Of a stretch of DNA of 6,017 bases, positions 1 through 6,009 are shown in pieces; the first letter of the stretch is position 1, and each line of letters opens with the position of its first letter. The DNA lies in NCBI GenBank assembly GCA_947591115.1, contig CANQCX010000121.1:1-6017 (forward strand). Direction: 5' to 3'. The position numbers and the translations under genes were made by a program. A model generated the notes under the pieces. The model made no database searches. It was not told the origin of the DNA and saw only the letters and a list, made by a program, of their open reading frames with translations. Source of the stretch: an uncultured Lachnospiraceae bacterium. GTDB taxonomy: Bacteria; Bacillota; Clostridia; Lachnospirales; Lachnospiraceae.

Positions 1-78
1 AAAGATTCTATCCAGCGCGGAATGCAGAAGCTGCGCGGCAGCGATCCTTCGCTTCCGGCGTATCAACTGAAAAAATAA
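1..78 (+). CDS. C-terminal fragment of an unidentified protein, possibly helix-turn-helix/sigma-like
   Basis: Frame 1 is open from the window edge to a TAA at 76-78 and gives 25 residues that begin KDSIQRGMQKLRG and end PAYQLKK. The start lies outside the window. The stretch SIQRGMQKLR resembles the end of a recognition helix plus the basic tail seen in sigma-70 region 4-like and other helix-turn-helix proteins of Clostridia, where such a segment closes the protein. This is a resemblance only, over very few residues. The gene converges with the minus-strand membrane-protein gene and their ends overlap by 16 bp (63-78). A short open frame at a window edge can also be chance, so both the existence and the identity of this gene are uncertain. 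Confidence 0.4.
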   Translation, partial: KDSIQRGMQKLRGSDPSLPAYQLKK

Positions 79-824
79 CTTTTTTTCAAAACCCGAACCA
101 ATGCATAGCCGGCATCCATCAGCGTCAGAACCAGTACCGTCAGCAGGGCGTAGCCGTACAGATATCCCGGATTTCCCATCCATGAGGCCAGCCATTCCAG
201 CGGCGAGCCTGCCGACGGATAGCGCAAAAACATATAATTGACGTGAAATTGCACATCAAACCAATACACCGGAGGAACCGCAAACAAAAGAAACAGCAGC
301 ACTTTCCAAAGCTTTTTTATTTCGGGGACAATCCTTCCGCTGCTCAACTGGCACCCCGCATAGAGGACGATGCCCGCGTGGAACAGAAAGCCTTCTATGG
401 TAATAAAGTGAACCGGCGGATAATAGCACCAATCCGGAAAAACAAGCGCAAGAACGGTTCCCGGAAGGCAGAGGGCGTACAAGGTCTGCCCCAGCCAGTC
501 CCATTTCACAAAAGAATGAAGGGCGCAGAGGAAGCCGGCAATACTGCACAGATGAAGCGGAAGCTCATAAACCGTCAGTTTTCCGATAAGCGATACGTAA
601 ACCATCCTAATCAGCATCAGGGCAATCAAGGACATGCCGACTGCCCTTCCCGCCCTCTCCTGCGCGTCAGGACTCCATTTGGAATATTTTCTTAAAAAAA
701 TTACCGCCGCCGCCAAAAGCAGCGCCAGCCAGAGCATATGCGCTGCTCCAAACATCGGAAATCCCACGCCGTCCGGCAGATGATCTCCATAGGTAAAAAA
801 ATAACGCAGCCATTCCTTTCCCAT
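63..824 (-). CDS. YwaF / TP0381 (TMEM164-like) family seven-helix integral membrane protein
   Basis: This encodes 253 residues from the ATG at 822-824. The start was chosen because GGAGG (830-834) sits 5 nt upstream. The open frame continues to a TTG at 869, but the upstream starts lack a ribosome binding site and fall in or beside the leuS terminator. About seven hydrophobic helices are visible, near residues 26-44, 62-81, 88-105, 111-131, 143-158, 172-188 and 219-237. Family hallmarks are LPLHLCS at 88-94, an FP pair at 129-130, H149, and NYMFLRYP at 196-203 followed by a Ser-Pro and Trp-rich segment. These match the TP0381/YwaF family, whose bacterial role is not established. The eukaryotic relative TMEM164 is reported as a phospholipid acyltransferase. 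Its reactive cysteine, as I recall in a P-C-H-L context, is Leu90 here, although C93 lies three residues on. The protein should sit in the cytoplasmic membrane. No clear own promoter is visible, so leuS read-through is possible. Confidence 0.85.
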   Translation of the reverse strand: MGKEWLRYFFTYGDHLPDGVGFPMFGAAHMLWLALLLAAAVIFLRKYSKWSPDAQERAGRAVGMSLIALMLIRMVYVSLIGKLTVYELPLHLCSIAGFLCALHSFVKWDWLGQTLYALCLPGTVLALVFPDWCYYPPVHFITIEGFLFHAGIVLYAGCQLSSGRIVPEIKKLWKVLLFLLFAVPPVYWFDVQFHVNYMFLRYPSAGSPLEWLASWMGNPGYLYGYALLTVLVLTLMDAGYALVRVLKKSYFFS

Positions 825-829
825 AACAT

Positions 830-834
830 CCTCC
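830..834 (-). promoter_or_regulatory. Ribosome binding site that decides the start of the YwaF-like gene
   Basis: On the minus strand GGAGG is followed by a 5-nt spacer and the ATG at 822-824. The alternative starts at 836, 857 and 869 have no comparable purine-rich site, so this site selects the 253-residue form over the 268-residue form. Confidence 0.8.
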
Positions 835-846
835 ATAGCAGAAAAG

Positions 847-879
847 AAAGACAGCATCGTGGATAACAATGCTGTCTTT
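847..879 (-). terminator. Rho-independent terminator of leuS
   Basis: A perfect 11-bp inverted repeat, AAAGACAGCAT (847-857) with ATGCTGTCTTT (869-879), encloses an 11-nt loop and begins 11 nt past the leuS stop codon on the minus strand. The minus-strand transcript continues as CTTTTCTGCT, a T-rich tail as expected for intrinsic termination. The plus-strand continuation after the hairpin is not T-rich, so it probably works in the leuS direction only. The GC content of the stem is modest, so termination may be incomplete and feed the membrane-protein gene downstream. Confidence 0.8.
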
Positions 880-890
880 TGTACAAAATC

Positions 891-3308
891 TTATTTCATA
901 ACAAGATTGACGATTCTGCCCGGTACATAAATCTCTTTTACAACTGTTCCTGTCAGCTTATTCGCAATGCTCTCCTTTGCTTTGGCGATTACTTCGTCTT
1001 TCGGATCGTCTTTTCCGATCGCAAGCGTGCCTTTGGTCTTTCCGTTGATCTGTACGGCGATCTCCACAGTTGCCTCTACGGTCTTTGCCTCGTCGTATTC
1101 CGGCCATTTCTGCTGGTATACACGTCCCTCTCCGCCGATGGCCTCCCACATTTCTTCGGTAATATGCGGCGCAACCGGATTTAAAAGAAGAATCAGCGTT
1201 TTCAGCTCGTCTTTGGTAATGGCGTTCTTTTTATAAAAATCATTCAAAAGCGCCATCATTGCCGCGATCGCGGTATTGTATTTCAGATTTTCATAGTCGC
1301 TTGAGACTTTTTTAATGGTCTGATGAAGCTTTGTTTCCAGTTCTTTGGAAAAACCGGTCTCCTCCGTCATGAGATCCTGAAGCTTCCACACGCGCTCTAA
1401 GAACCGGCGGCAGCCTTTTACGCCGTCCTCCGACCATGATGCGGAAAGGTCGAACGCACCGATAAACATCTCATAGGTGCGGAGCGTATCCGCGCCGTAC
1501 TCACGTACAATATCGTCCGGATTTACGACGTTTCCTCTGGACTTGCTCATTTTCTCGCCGTTTTCGCCCAGAATCATACCATGTGATGTCCGTTTCTGAT
1601 ACGGCTCCGGACATGGAACCACCTTCTGGTCATAGAGGAATCTGTGCCAGAACCTCGAATACAGAAGATGCAGCGTCGTATGCTCCATTCCTCCGTTGTA
1701 CCAGTCTACCGGCATCCAGTATTTCAGCGCCTCCGGACTTGCAAGCGCCTCGCTGTTTTTCGGATCCGTATAACGCAGGAAATACCACGAAGAACCCGCC
1801 CACTGCGGCATGGTATCCGTTTCCCGCTTCGCCGGACCTTTGCAACAAGGACAGGTCGTATTTACCCAGTCTGTCATTGCCGCAAGCGGAGATTCTCCGT
1901 TATCGGTCGGCATATAGCTGTCCACCTCCGGAAGCAGAAGCGGCAGATCCTTTTCATCCAGCGGAACAAATCCGCATTTTTCGCAGTGTACGATCGGGAT
2001 CGGTTCTCCCCAGTAACGCTGGCGGGAAAATACCCAGTCCCTTAATTTATAATTGACTTTTGCCTTTCCGATGCCTTTTTCCTCCAGAAATGCAATCATC
2101 TTTTCTTTGGCGTCTTTTACCTCCAATCCGTTCAGGAAACCGGAATTTACCAGAATTCCCGTTGCAACATCCGTAAAAGCGGCTTCGTTGATATCCACTT
2201 CTTCTCCGTCCTTTGCAACGACCTGAATGATCGGAAGGTGGAATTTCTTCGCAAACTCCCAGTCGCGCTCGTCGTGCCCCGGAACCGCCATGATAGCGCC
2301 GGTTCCATAGCTCATCAAAACATAATCGGAAACCCAGATCGGAACCTCTTTTCCGTTGACCGGATTTACCGCCGTCAGACCGTCAATTTCCACGCCGGTC
2401 TTCTCTTTGGCAAGCTCGGAACGCTCAAAATCCGATTTCCTGGACGCCTGCTCCCGATATGCCGCAATCTCGTCCCAGTTTTTGATCTCTTCTTTATACT
2501 GATCCAGATACGGATGCTCCGGAGAAACTACCATATACGTAACGCCGAAAAGCGTATCGCACCGCGTCGTATAGATCCGCAGCTTTTCCTCTTTTCCCTT
2601 TATGGCAAAATCCACTTCCGCACCGGTGGAGCGGCCAATCCAATTTTTCTGGGAAACCTTTACGCGCTCAATGTAATCGACATCGTTCAACCCTTCGATC
2701 AACTGATCCGCATACTCTGTGATCTTTAACATCCACTCGCTTTTTACCTTGCGGACGACCGGCGCGCCGCAGCGCTCGCAGACACCGTTTACGACCTCTT
2801 CGTTCGCCAGACCGACTTTGCAGGAGGTACACCAGTTGATCGGCATCTCTTTTTTATAGGCAAGTCCCGCTTGAAACAGTTTCAGGAAAATCCACTGCGT
2901 CCATTTATAATAGTCCGGATCGGTCGTATTGATCTCCCGATTCCAGTCAAACGAATATCCCAGTGCGTGAAGCTGATCCTTAAAACGCTTTACGTTATTT
3001 TCCGTTACGATCTTCGGATGAATCTTATTTTTGATCGCATAATTTTCCGTTGGAAGTCCGAAGGCATCCCATCCCATCGGATAAAGCACGTTGTACCCCT
3101 GCATTCTCCTTTTCCGCGCTACAATATCAAGCGCCGTATACGGTCTTGGATGGCCGACATGAAGTCCCTGTCCCGACGGATAAGGGAATTCTACCAGTGC
3201 ATAGTATTTCGGTTTGGAGTAATCGTCGGTAGCGGCAAAGGCGTTTTCCTCATCCCATACCTTTTGCCATTTCTTTTCGACTACTTTATGGTTGTATACT
3301 TCAGACAT
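891..3308 (-). CDS. leuS: Leucyl-tRNA synthetase (LeuRS), class Ia
   Basis: This cytoplasmic enzyme charges tRNA-Leu with leucine using ATP and hydrolyses mischarged tRNA. It is complete at 805 residues, about the length of Bacillus-type LeuRS. Landmarks in order are: FPYPSG and the HIGH-equivalent HVGH (41-53); a four-cysteine zinc module (C160, C163, C177, C180); the CP1 editing domain (about 225-415) with the threonine-rich peptide TTRCDT (247-252) and the conserved aspartates in GHDERD (344-349); RDWVFSRQRYWGEP (423-436); a second cysteine cluster (C442, C445, C486, C488, C489); the WAGSSWYF signature (503-510); KMSKS (586-590); the anticodon-binding helical domain (about 620-735); and a small C-terminal domain ending near residue 805. 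All catalytic and editing motifs are intact. C250 stands where E. coli has proline in TTRPDT, a tolerated position. The ATG is preceded by AAGGAGA. The gene has its own promoter and terminator, so it is probably monocistronic or only leaky into the downstream gene. Confidence 0.98.
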   Translation of the reverse strand: MSEVYNHKVVEKKWQKVWDEENAFAATDDYSKPKYYALVEFPYPSGQGLHVGHPRPYTALDIVARKRRMQGYNVLYPMGWDAFGLPTENYAIKNKIHPKIVTENNVKRFKDQLHALGYSFDWNREINTTDPDYYKWTQWIFLKLFQAGLAYKKEMPINWCTSCKVGLANEEVVNGVCERCGAPVVRKVKSEWMLKITEYADQLIEGLNDVDYIERVKVSQKNWIGRSTGAEVDFAIKGKEEKLRIYTTRCDTLFGVTYMVVSPEHPYLDQYKEEIKNWDEIAAYREQASRKSDFERSELAKEKTGVEIDGLTAVNPVNGKEVPIWVSDYVLMSYGTGAIMAVPGHDERDWEFAKKFHLPIIQVVAKDGEEVDINEAAFTDVATGILVNSGFLNGLEVKDAKEKMIAFLEEKGIGKAKVNYKLRDWVFSRQRYWGEPIPIVHCEKCGFVPLDEKDLPLLLPEVDSYMPTDNGESPLAAMTDWVNTTCPCCKGPAKRETDTMPQWAGSSWYFLRYTDPKNSEALASPEALKYWMPVDWYNGGMEHTTLHLLYSRFWHRFLYDQKVVPCPEPYQKRTSHGMILGENGEKMSKSRGNVVNPDDIVREYGADTLRTYEMFIGAFDLSASWSEDGVKGCRRFLERVWKLQDLMTEETGFSKELETKLHQTIKKVSSDYENLKYNTAIAAMMALLNDFYKKNAITKDELKTLILLLNPVAPHITEEMWEAIGGEGRVYQQKWPEYDEAKTVEATVEIAVQINGKTKGTLAIGKDDPKDEVIAKAKESIANKLTGTVVKEIYVPGRIVNLVMK

Positions 3309-3313
3309 ATTGC

Positions 3314-3320
3314 TCTCCTT
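3314..3320 (-). promoter_or_regulatory. leuS ribosome binding site
   Basis: AAGGAGA on the minus strand lies 5 nt upstream of the ATG at 3306-3308. It fixes the start that gives the usual LeuRS N-terminus (YNHKVVEKKWQKVW). Confidence 0.85.
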
Positions 3321-3358
3321 CTATCTGCATCATGATAATGCCAAAACATTCCTAATAA

Positions 3359-3387
3359 AGTCTACACATTGCTGCCCGTTTTGTCAA
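3359..3387 (-). promoter_or_regulatory. Sigma-A-type promoter of leuS
   Basis: On the minus strand a perfect -35 box TTGACA (3387-3382) is followed by exactly 17 nt and a -10 box TAGACT (3364-3359; 4 of 6 consensus bases including the essential TA...T). Transcription would start near 3352 and give a leader of about 44 nt. The promoter lies beyond the terminator of the preceding gene, as expected for an independent unit. The leader is too short for a T-box riboswitch, which commonly controls leuS in Firmicutes. Confidence 0.75.
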
Positions 3388-3409
3388 GAAAGGAGAACAG
3401 AAGAATATG

Positions 3410-3424
3410 TTAAATATTATTTAA
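3410..3424. repeat. AT-only perfect palindrome upstream of the leuS promoter
   Basis: TTAAATA, one central base, then TATTTAA form a perfect 7-1-7 inverted repeat, centred about 30 bp upstream of the leuS -35 box. It could be an UP-element-like A/T tract that contacts the polymerase alpha subunit, or an operator. The sequence alone does not decide, and AT-rich intergenic DNA makes such palindromes by chance fairly often. Confidence 0.4.
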
Positions 3425-3431
3425 TAGCACA

Positions 3432-3464
3432 AAAAATAGCCCTGCATTTTACAGAGCTATTTTT
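3432..3464 (-). terminator. Rho-independent terminator of the cysteine-rich surface-protein gene
   Basis: AAAAATAGC (3432-3440) pairs with GCTATTTTT (3456-3464), and CTG (3442-3444) with CAG (3452-3454), around a 7-nt loop. In the minus-strand RNA the one irregular position (3441/3455) is a G-U wobble, so the stem is 13 continuous base pairs followed by six U (3436-3431). On the plus strand the same position is a C-A mismatch. This favours the minus-strand direction, which places it about 100 nt past the stop of the gene ending at 3565. Confidence 0.85.
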
Positions 3465-3564
3465 ATTGCTTGTGATAAAATGAATATTTAGCCAAACCAT
3501 GAACCGTTGTAACTCTTTTGCGCTTTATTCTGCTATATTCATATATTTACCCCTTTAAACCCGA

Positions 3565-5997
3565 TCAGCCTCTCTTTTTTACATAGATACGGCGGACCGA
3601 ATATGCAAGGAACAGACATCCGGTTAGGAAAAGCGCCAAAAATCCGTTTTCCCGATCTCCCGTCTTCGGAGCCGCGGCAGCGGAAGCTGCTTCCTGAACC
3701 TCTTTGGCAGAATCATTGTTGACCAGAACATACACGCTGAAATGCGTTGTCGTAAATACCACATTGCCGTTTTCTACCACAGCGGTCATCTTCGTCATGG
3801 AATCTCCGTCTACATGGTACACATCTACATTACTCCATCCCTCCGGCAGCCGGATCGCAACTTTTACCGTACCGTCCGGCTGGACGATTTTTGTTCCGTT
3901 GAAAAGCGTAAGATCATATGCGACATATTCCGTAAACTTTTCTCCGACCGTCTTTTTTACGGCTGAATCGGTTGCGGTTACATTTTGAAACGTAAGTCTG
4001 CACTCTCCGTCAATTTCCTCCAGAAGCTCCACTTCCGTATGAGAAGAGGTTTCCTGTGGAGTTGACTCCTGTGGAGCGGTTTCCTGTGGTTCTGGCTCCT
4101 GCGGAGTTGGGTCCTGTGGAGCTGGCTCCTGCGGAGTTGGGTCCTGTGAAGCTGGCTCCTGCGGAGTTGGGTCCTGCGGAGCTGGTTCCTGCGGAGTTGG
4201 GTCCTGCGGAGTTGGCTCCTGTGGAGCTGGCTCCTGCGGAGTTGGGTCCTGTGGAGCTGGTTCCTGCGGAGTTGGGTCCTGCGGTATGTTGTCGTTTTGC
4301 TTCCTTTGCGCGTCACAAACCTGACATTTGCCGTTTTCATCGTATTGATGCTGTTCTATTACTCCTGTCTTCTGTACGCATCCCTCATTGGTGCAAAGTC
4401 TGGTATGCGTTCCGTCCCCGTTGTCCACACCACGATAATACGGCTGGTTGTTCTCGTCAAACAACGGATATTTCCGGTGTTCTTCACATCTGCTTTTTAC
4501 TACCTGACCGCAGATTTCACAGATTACTTCCGTTGTGCAGTCGCCGTCATCCGTATAAACATGTTTTTCCGTAACTACAGTATTGCACACCGCACATCTT
4601 CCGGTGTGGCTGGCATCCGTAGAATTTTCCGGATCCCATTTTTCAACGATATGCGTTTTGCCGTTCGGACGTGTCTGACCGCATACGGTACATTGATCTC
4701 TGTCGCATTGATTTGGATCCTGTACAAACTCATGCTCATGCTCCGGTACTTCCAATGCCGGAACCGTATCGGTTTCCCGATATCCACAGACACTGCATAC
4801 ACGCTGTTTTTCTCCCTTAACGCCAATCTGAGGAGCGGTTGTCGTAATCCATTCGCCGAAGCTGTGATCCGTTTTCGGAAACAGCTCTACATCCTTCTGA
4901 ATTCCGCATACTTCACATTTTTGATAGCTTCTGCCCTGCTTCATGCAGTTGGCCGGTTCGGTAATCGTCTCTGACCATTGGTGCGCATTGCCTCCGCAAT
5001 CGTGTACATCCTCCACTGTAGTCTCGGCATTGCAGACAATGCATTTTCCAGCTTTATTGAACTGATGTTTTTCCTTTACGCCTGTCGGCTGCACGCATCC
5101 CTCATTGGTACAGATTCTGGTATGCGTTCCGTCTCCGTTGTCTATGCCTTCATAATACGGACTTTTGTTTTCGTCAAATAACGGATATTTATTATGGCCT
5201 CCGCTTCCCTCCTGAAGAAGCAGACCGCATTCCGGACAGAAAACCGGCGTCGTGCAGTCGCCGTCGTCCAGATATGTATGGTTTGCCCTTATGGTAGTGC
5301 CGCATTCGCTGCACGTTCCAATGTGGATGCCGTCCATATTCTGTGCCCCGAGCGCACTCCATGTTATCTTATGCTCGTTGCCGCTTGCTCTCAGATCCGT
5401 ACCGCAGACACTGCACACGATCCTTGTGCAGTCTTCTTTGCTGACTACCGGCTGATGTTCCTTTTGCTGCCCTTCCTTTTTTTCCGTAAATCCGCATCTT
5501 GCGCATCTGCGGATCAGGGTGCCCTTCCGCAAGCAGGAAGGCTCATCGCCCAAAAGCGGCGTCCAGCCGTCTTCTTCTGCAGATTCCCAGATATGATTGG
5601 ATGCCGGAATCGATATTGACATCTTAGCGGAGCAATTTTTGCAATGATATACTCTCCAGCTCGGCTCCGTACAGGTAGACGACTCCTGGGTTTCAACATG
5701 ATCCAGATCATATTCATGCGCTTTCTTCGGAATGGTTTCATAAGTATAACTTATATGGCAATACTTGCATTCCAAAGATTTGCTTCCTAGCGAAGTGCAG
5801 GTAGCCTCACAAATGCGTACTGTGCATTCATGCGCTTCTCCTCCTCTTTTCGGGCACTGCCCGCGGCTCCATTCTAACGCTTTTTCCCATGGCGTCTGTT
5901 CGCTGTTTTCCAATGCCAGTGCATTTATGCAGGGACAGATCAAAAGCGCCACTGCCAAAAAAGCGCCCAGCCATTTCTGTACTCTCCTCTTTTTCAT
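3565..5997 (-). CDS. Secreted, sortase-anchored cysteine-rich surface protein with repeated CxxC modules
   Basis: The product is 810 residues. The start ATG (5995-5997) has AGGAGG 6 nt upstream and opens a signal peptide: MKKRR, a hydrophobic core at about 10-24, and probable cleavage after A28. Residues 48-561 carry thirteen C-x-x-C pairs (77/80, 119/122, 165/168, 195/198, 229/232, 254/257, 319/322, 361/364, 401/404, 436/439, 468/471, 493/496, 558/561) plus two C-x4-C pairs in CTNEGC (296/301, 535/540), spaced by His-containing segments such as NGDGTHTR. About 180 residues are duplicated within this part. A Pro-Gln-rich linker (573-650) follows, then a beta-rich domain (about 655-760, ending TTHFSVYVLVN) of a type common at the C-terminus of clostridial surface proteins. 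The end is an APKTGD sortase-type signal (776-781), a membrane helix (785-801) and a basic tail. Wall anchoring is inferred from this signal. The cysteine pairs suggest zinc binding or disulfides. The ligand, partner and function are unknown, and I recognise no enzymatic motif. Confidence 0.93.
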   Translation of the reverse strand: MKKRRVQKWLGAFLAVALLICPCINALALENSEQTPWEKALEWSRGQCPKRGGEAHECTVRICEATCTSLGSKSLECKYCHISYTYETIPKKAHEYDLDHVETQESSTCTEPSWRVYHCKNCSAKMSISIPASNHIWESAEEDGWTPLLGDEPSCLRKGTLIRRCARCGFTEKKEGQQKEHQPVVSKEDCTRIVCSVCGTDLRASGNEHKITWSALGAQNMDGIHIGTCSECGTTIRANHTYLDDGDCTTPVFCPECGLLLQEGSGGHNKYPLFDENKSPYYEGIDNGDGTHTRICTNEGCVQPTGVKEKHQFNKAGKCIVCNAETTVEDVHDCGGNAHQWSETITEPANCMKQGRSYQKCEVCGIQKDVELFPKTDHSFGEWITTTAPQIGVKGEKQRVCSVCGYRETDTVPALEVPEHEHEFVQDPNQCDRDQCTVCGQTRPNGKTHIVEKWDPENSTDASHTGRCAVCNTVVTEKHVYTDDGDCTTEVICEICGQVVKSRCEEHRKYPLFDENNQPYYRGVDNGDGTHTRLCTNEGCVQKTGVIEQHQYDENGKCQVCDAQRKQNDNIPQDPTPQEPAPQDPTPQEPAPQEPTPQDPTPQEPAPQDPTPQEPASQDPTPQEPAPQDPTPQEPEPQETAPQESTPQETSSHTEVELLEEIDGECRLTFQNVTATDSAVKKTVGEKFTEYVAYDLTLFNGTKIVQPDGTVKVAIRLPEGWSNVDVYHVDGDSMTKMTAVVENGNVVFTTTHFSVYVLVNNDSAKEVQEAASAAAAPKTGDRENGFLALFLTGCLFLAYSVRRIYVKKRG
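4051..4283 (-). repeat. 15-bp minisatellite encoding the Pro-Gln linker
   Basis: About 15.5 in-frame copies of a 15-bp unit lie here (for example GGAGTTGGGTCCTGC on the plus strand). They pair into near-identical 30-bp units from 4111 to 4283 and become more degenerate at 4051-4110. The encoded pentapeptide is (T/A)-P-Q-(D/E)-P. Alternation of TPQEP and APQDP is broken once, near residues 591-602, where APQEP-TPQDP-TPQEP occurs. This looks like a half-unit slip. The segment is a likely flexible wall-spanning spacer between the cysteine modules and the C-terminal domain. Confidence 0.93.
4309..4737 (-). repeat. Internal duplication, C-terminal copy (residues about 421-563)
   Basis: This copy aligns with residues 180-326 of the same protein at a constant 239-residue offset from C229/C468 onward, with a 2-residue indel before that. 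Shared landmarks are C..C, DDGDCTT, C-x-x-C-G, KYPLFDEN, the YY-x-G-x-DNGDGTHTR core, CTNEGC-VQ-x-TGV, HQ and G-K-C-x-V-C. Weaker similarity continues on the N-terminal side (W-T...G...R-x-C-x-x-C-G, residues 383-404 against 145-168). DNA identity persists in places, such as CGCATCCCTCATTGGT at 4377-4392. Confidence 0.88.
5020..5460 (-). repeat. Internal duplication, N-terminal copy (residues about 180-326)
   Basis: This is the partner of the copy at 4309-4737, with CGCATCCCTCATTGGT repeated at 5094-5109, exactly 717 bp away. The longest conserved stretches surround KYPLFDEN and NGDGTHTR, while the linking loops have diverged. That fits an older duplication kept under constraint on the Cys, His, Gly and Tyr positions. 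Confidence 0.88.
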
Positions 5998-6003
5998 TAT
6001 TAT

Positions 6004-6009
6004 CCTCCT
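6004..6009 (-). promoter_or_regulatory. Ribosome binding site of the surface-protein gene
   Basis: AGGAGG on the minus strand lies 6 nt before the ATG at 5995-5997. Only 20 bases upstream of the gene are in the window, so its promoter cannot be seen. Confidence 0.85.

Larger units (their letters stand above)
3309..3564. other. Intergenic region between leuS and the surface-protein gene
   Basis: This 256-bp AT-rich stretch holds, in minus-strand order, about 100 nt of 3' untranslated sequence after the surface-protein stop (3564-3465), the terminator, the AT palindrome, and the leuS promoter, leader and ribosome binding site. The 100-nt part shows no coding potential, no convincing promoter and no strong fold by eye. 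The open frame crossing the region on the plus strand begins antisense inside leuS and has no coding character. Confidence 0.7.

Noticed and set aside
68..88. TGAAAAAA/TTTTTTCA inverted repeat as a terminator for the convergent genes
   Set aside because: The 8-bp stem has a single G-C pair and lies over the coding ends. It is too weak to call as an intrinsic terminator.
1583..2056. Several plus-strand open frames of 60-160 codons opposite leuS
   Set aside because: They lie wholly antisense to a gene with all LeuRS motifs intact and show no recognisable domain or start signal.
3400..3470. Terminator 3432-3464 as an attenuator in the leuS leader
   Set aside because: The hairpin lies upstream of the leuS promoter, past the preceding gene's stop, and no antiterminator or T-box sequence is visible between it and the ATG.
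3292..3483. Small plus-strand open frame of 63 codons across the intergenic region
   Set aside because: It starts antisense in leuS and runs through the leuS promoter and a terminator hairpin. There is no ribosome binding site at its start, and its composition is that of translated AT-rich noncoding DNA.
4051..4283. CRISPR-like array of short repeats
   Set aside because: The 15-bp units are directly adjacent with no unique spacers, and they translate in frame as part of a larger protein.
4051..4574. Plus-strand open frame with Pro-Ala-Glu-Leu-type repeats opposite the Pro-Gln linker
   Set aside because: It is the antisense shadow of the minisatellite: 15-bp repeats keep all frames periodic and open. 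It has no convincing ribosome binding site, and the opposite strand carries a coherent exported protein.
5755..5769. CKYCH (residues 77-81) as a cytochrome c heme-binding motif
   Set aside because: It is the only CxxCH among thirteen CxxC pairs in the protein. The others have Gly, Asn, Ser, Asp or other residues after the second Cys, so His here is most likely incidental.
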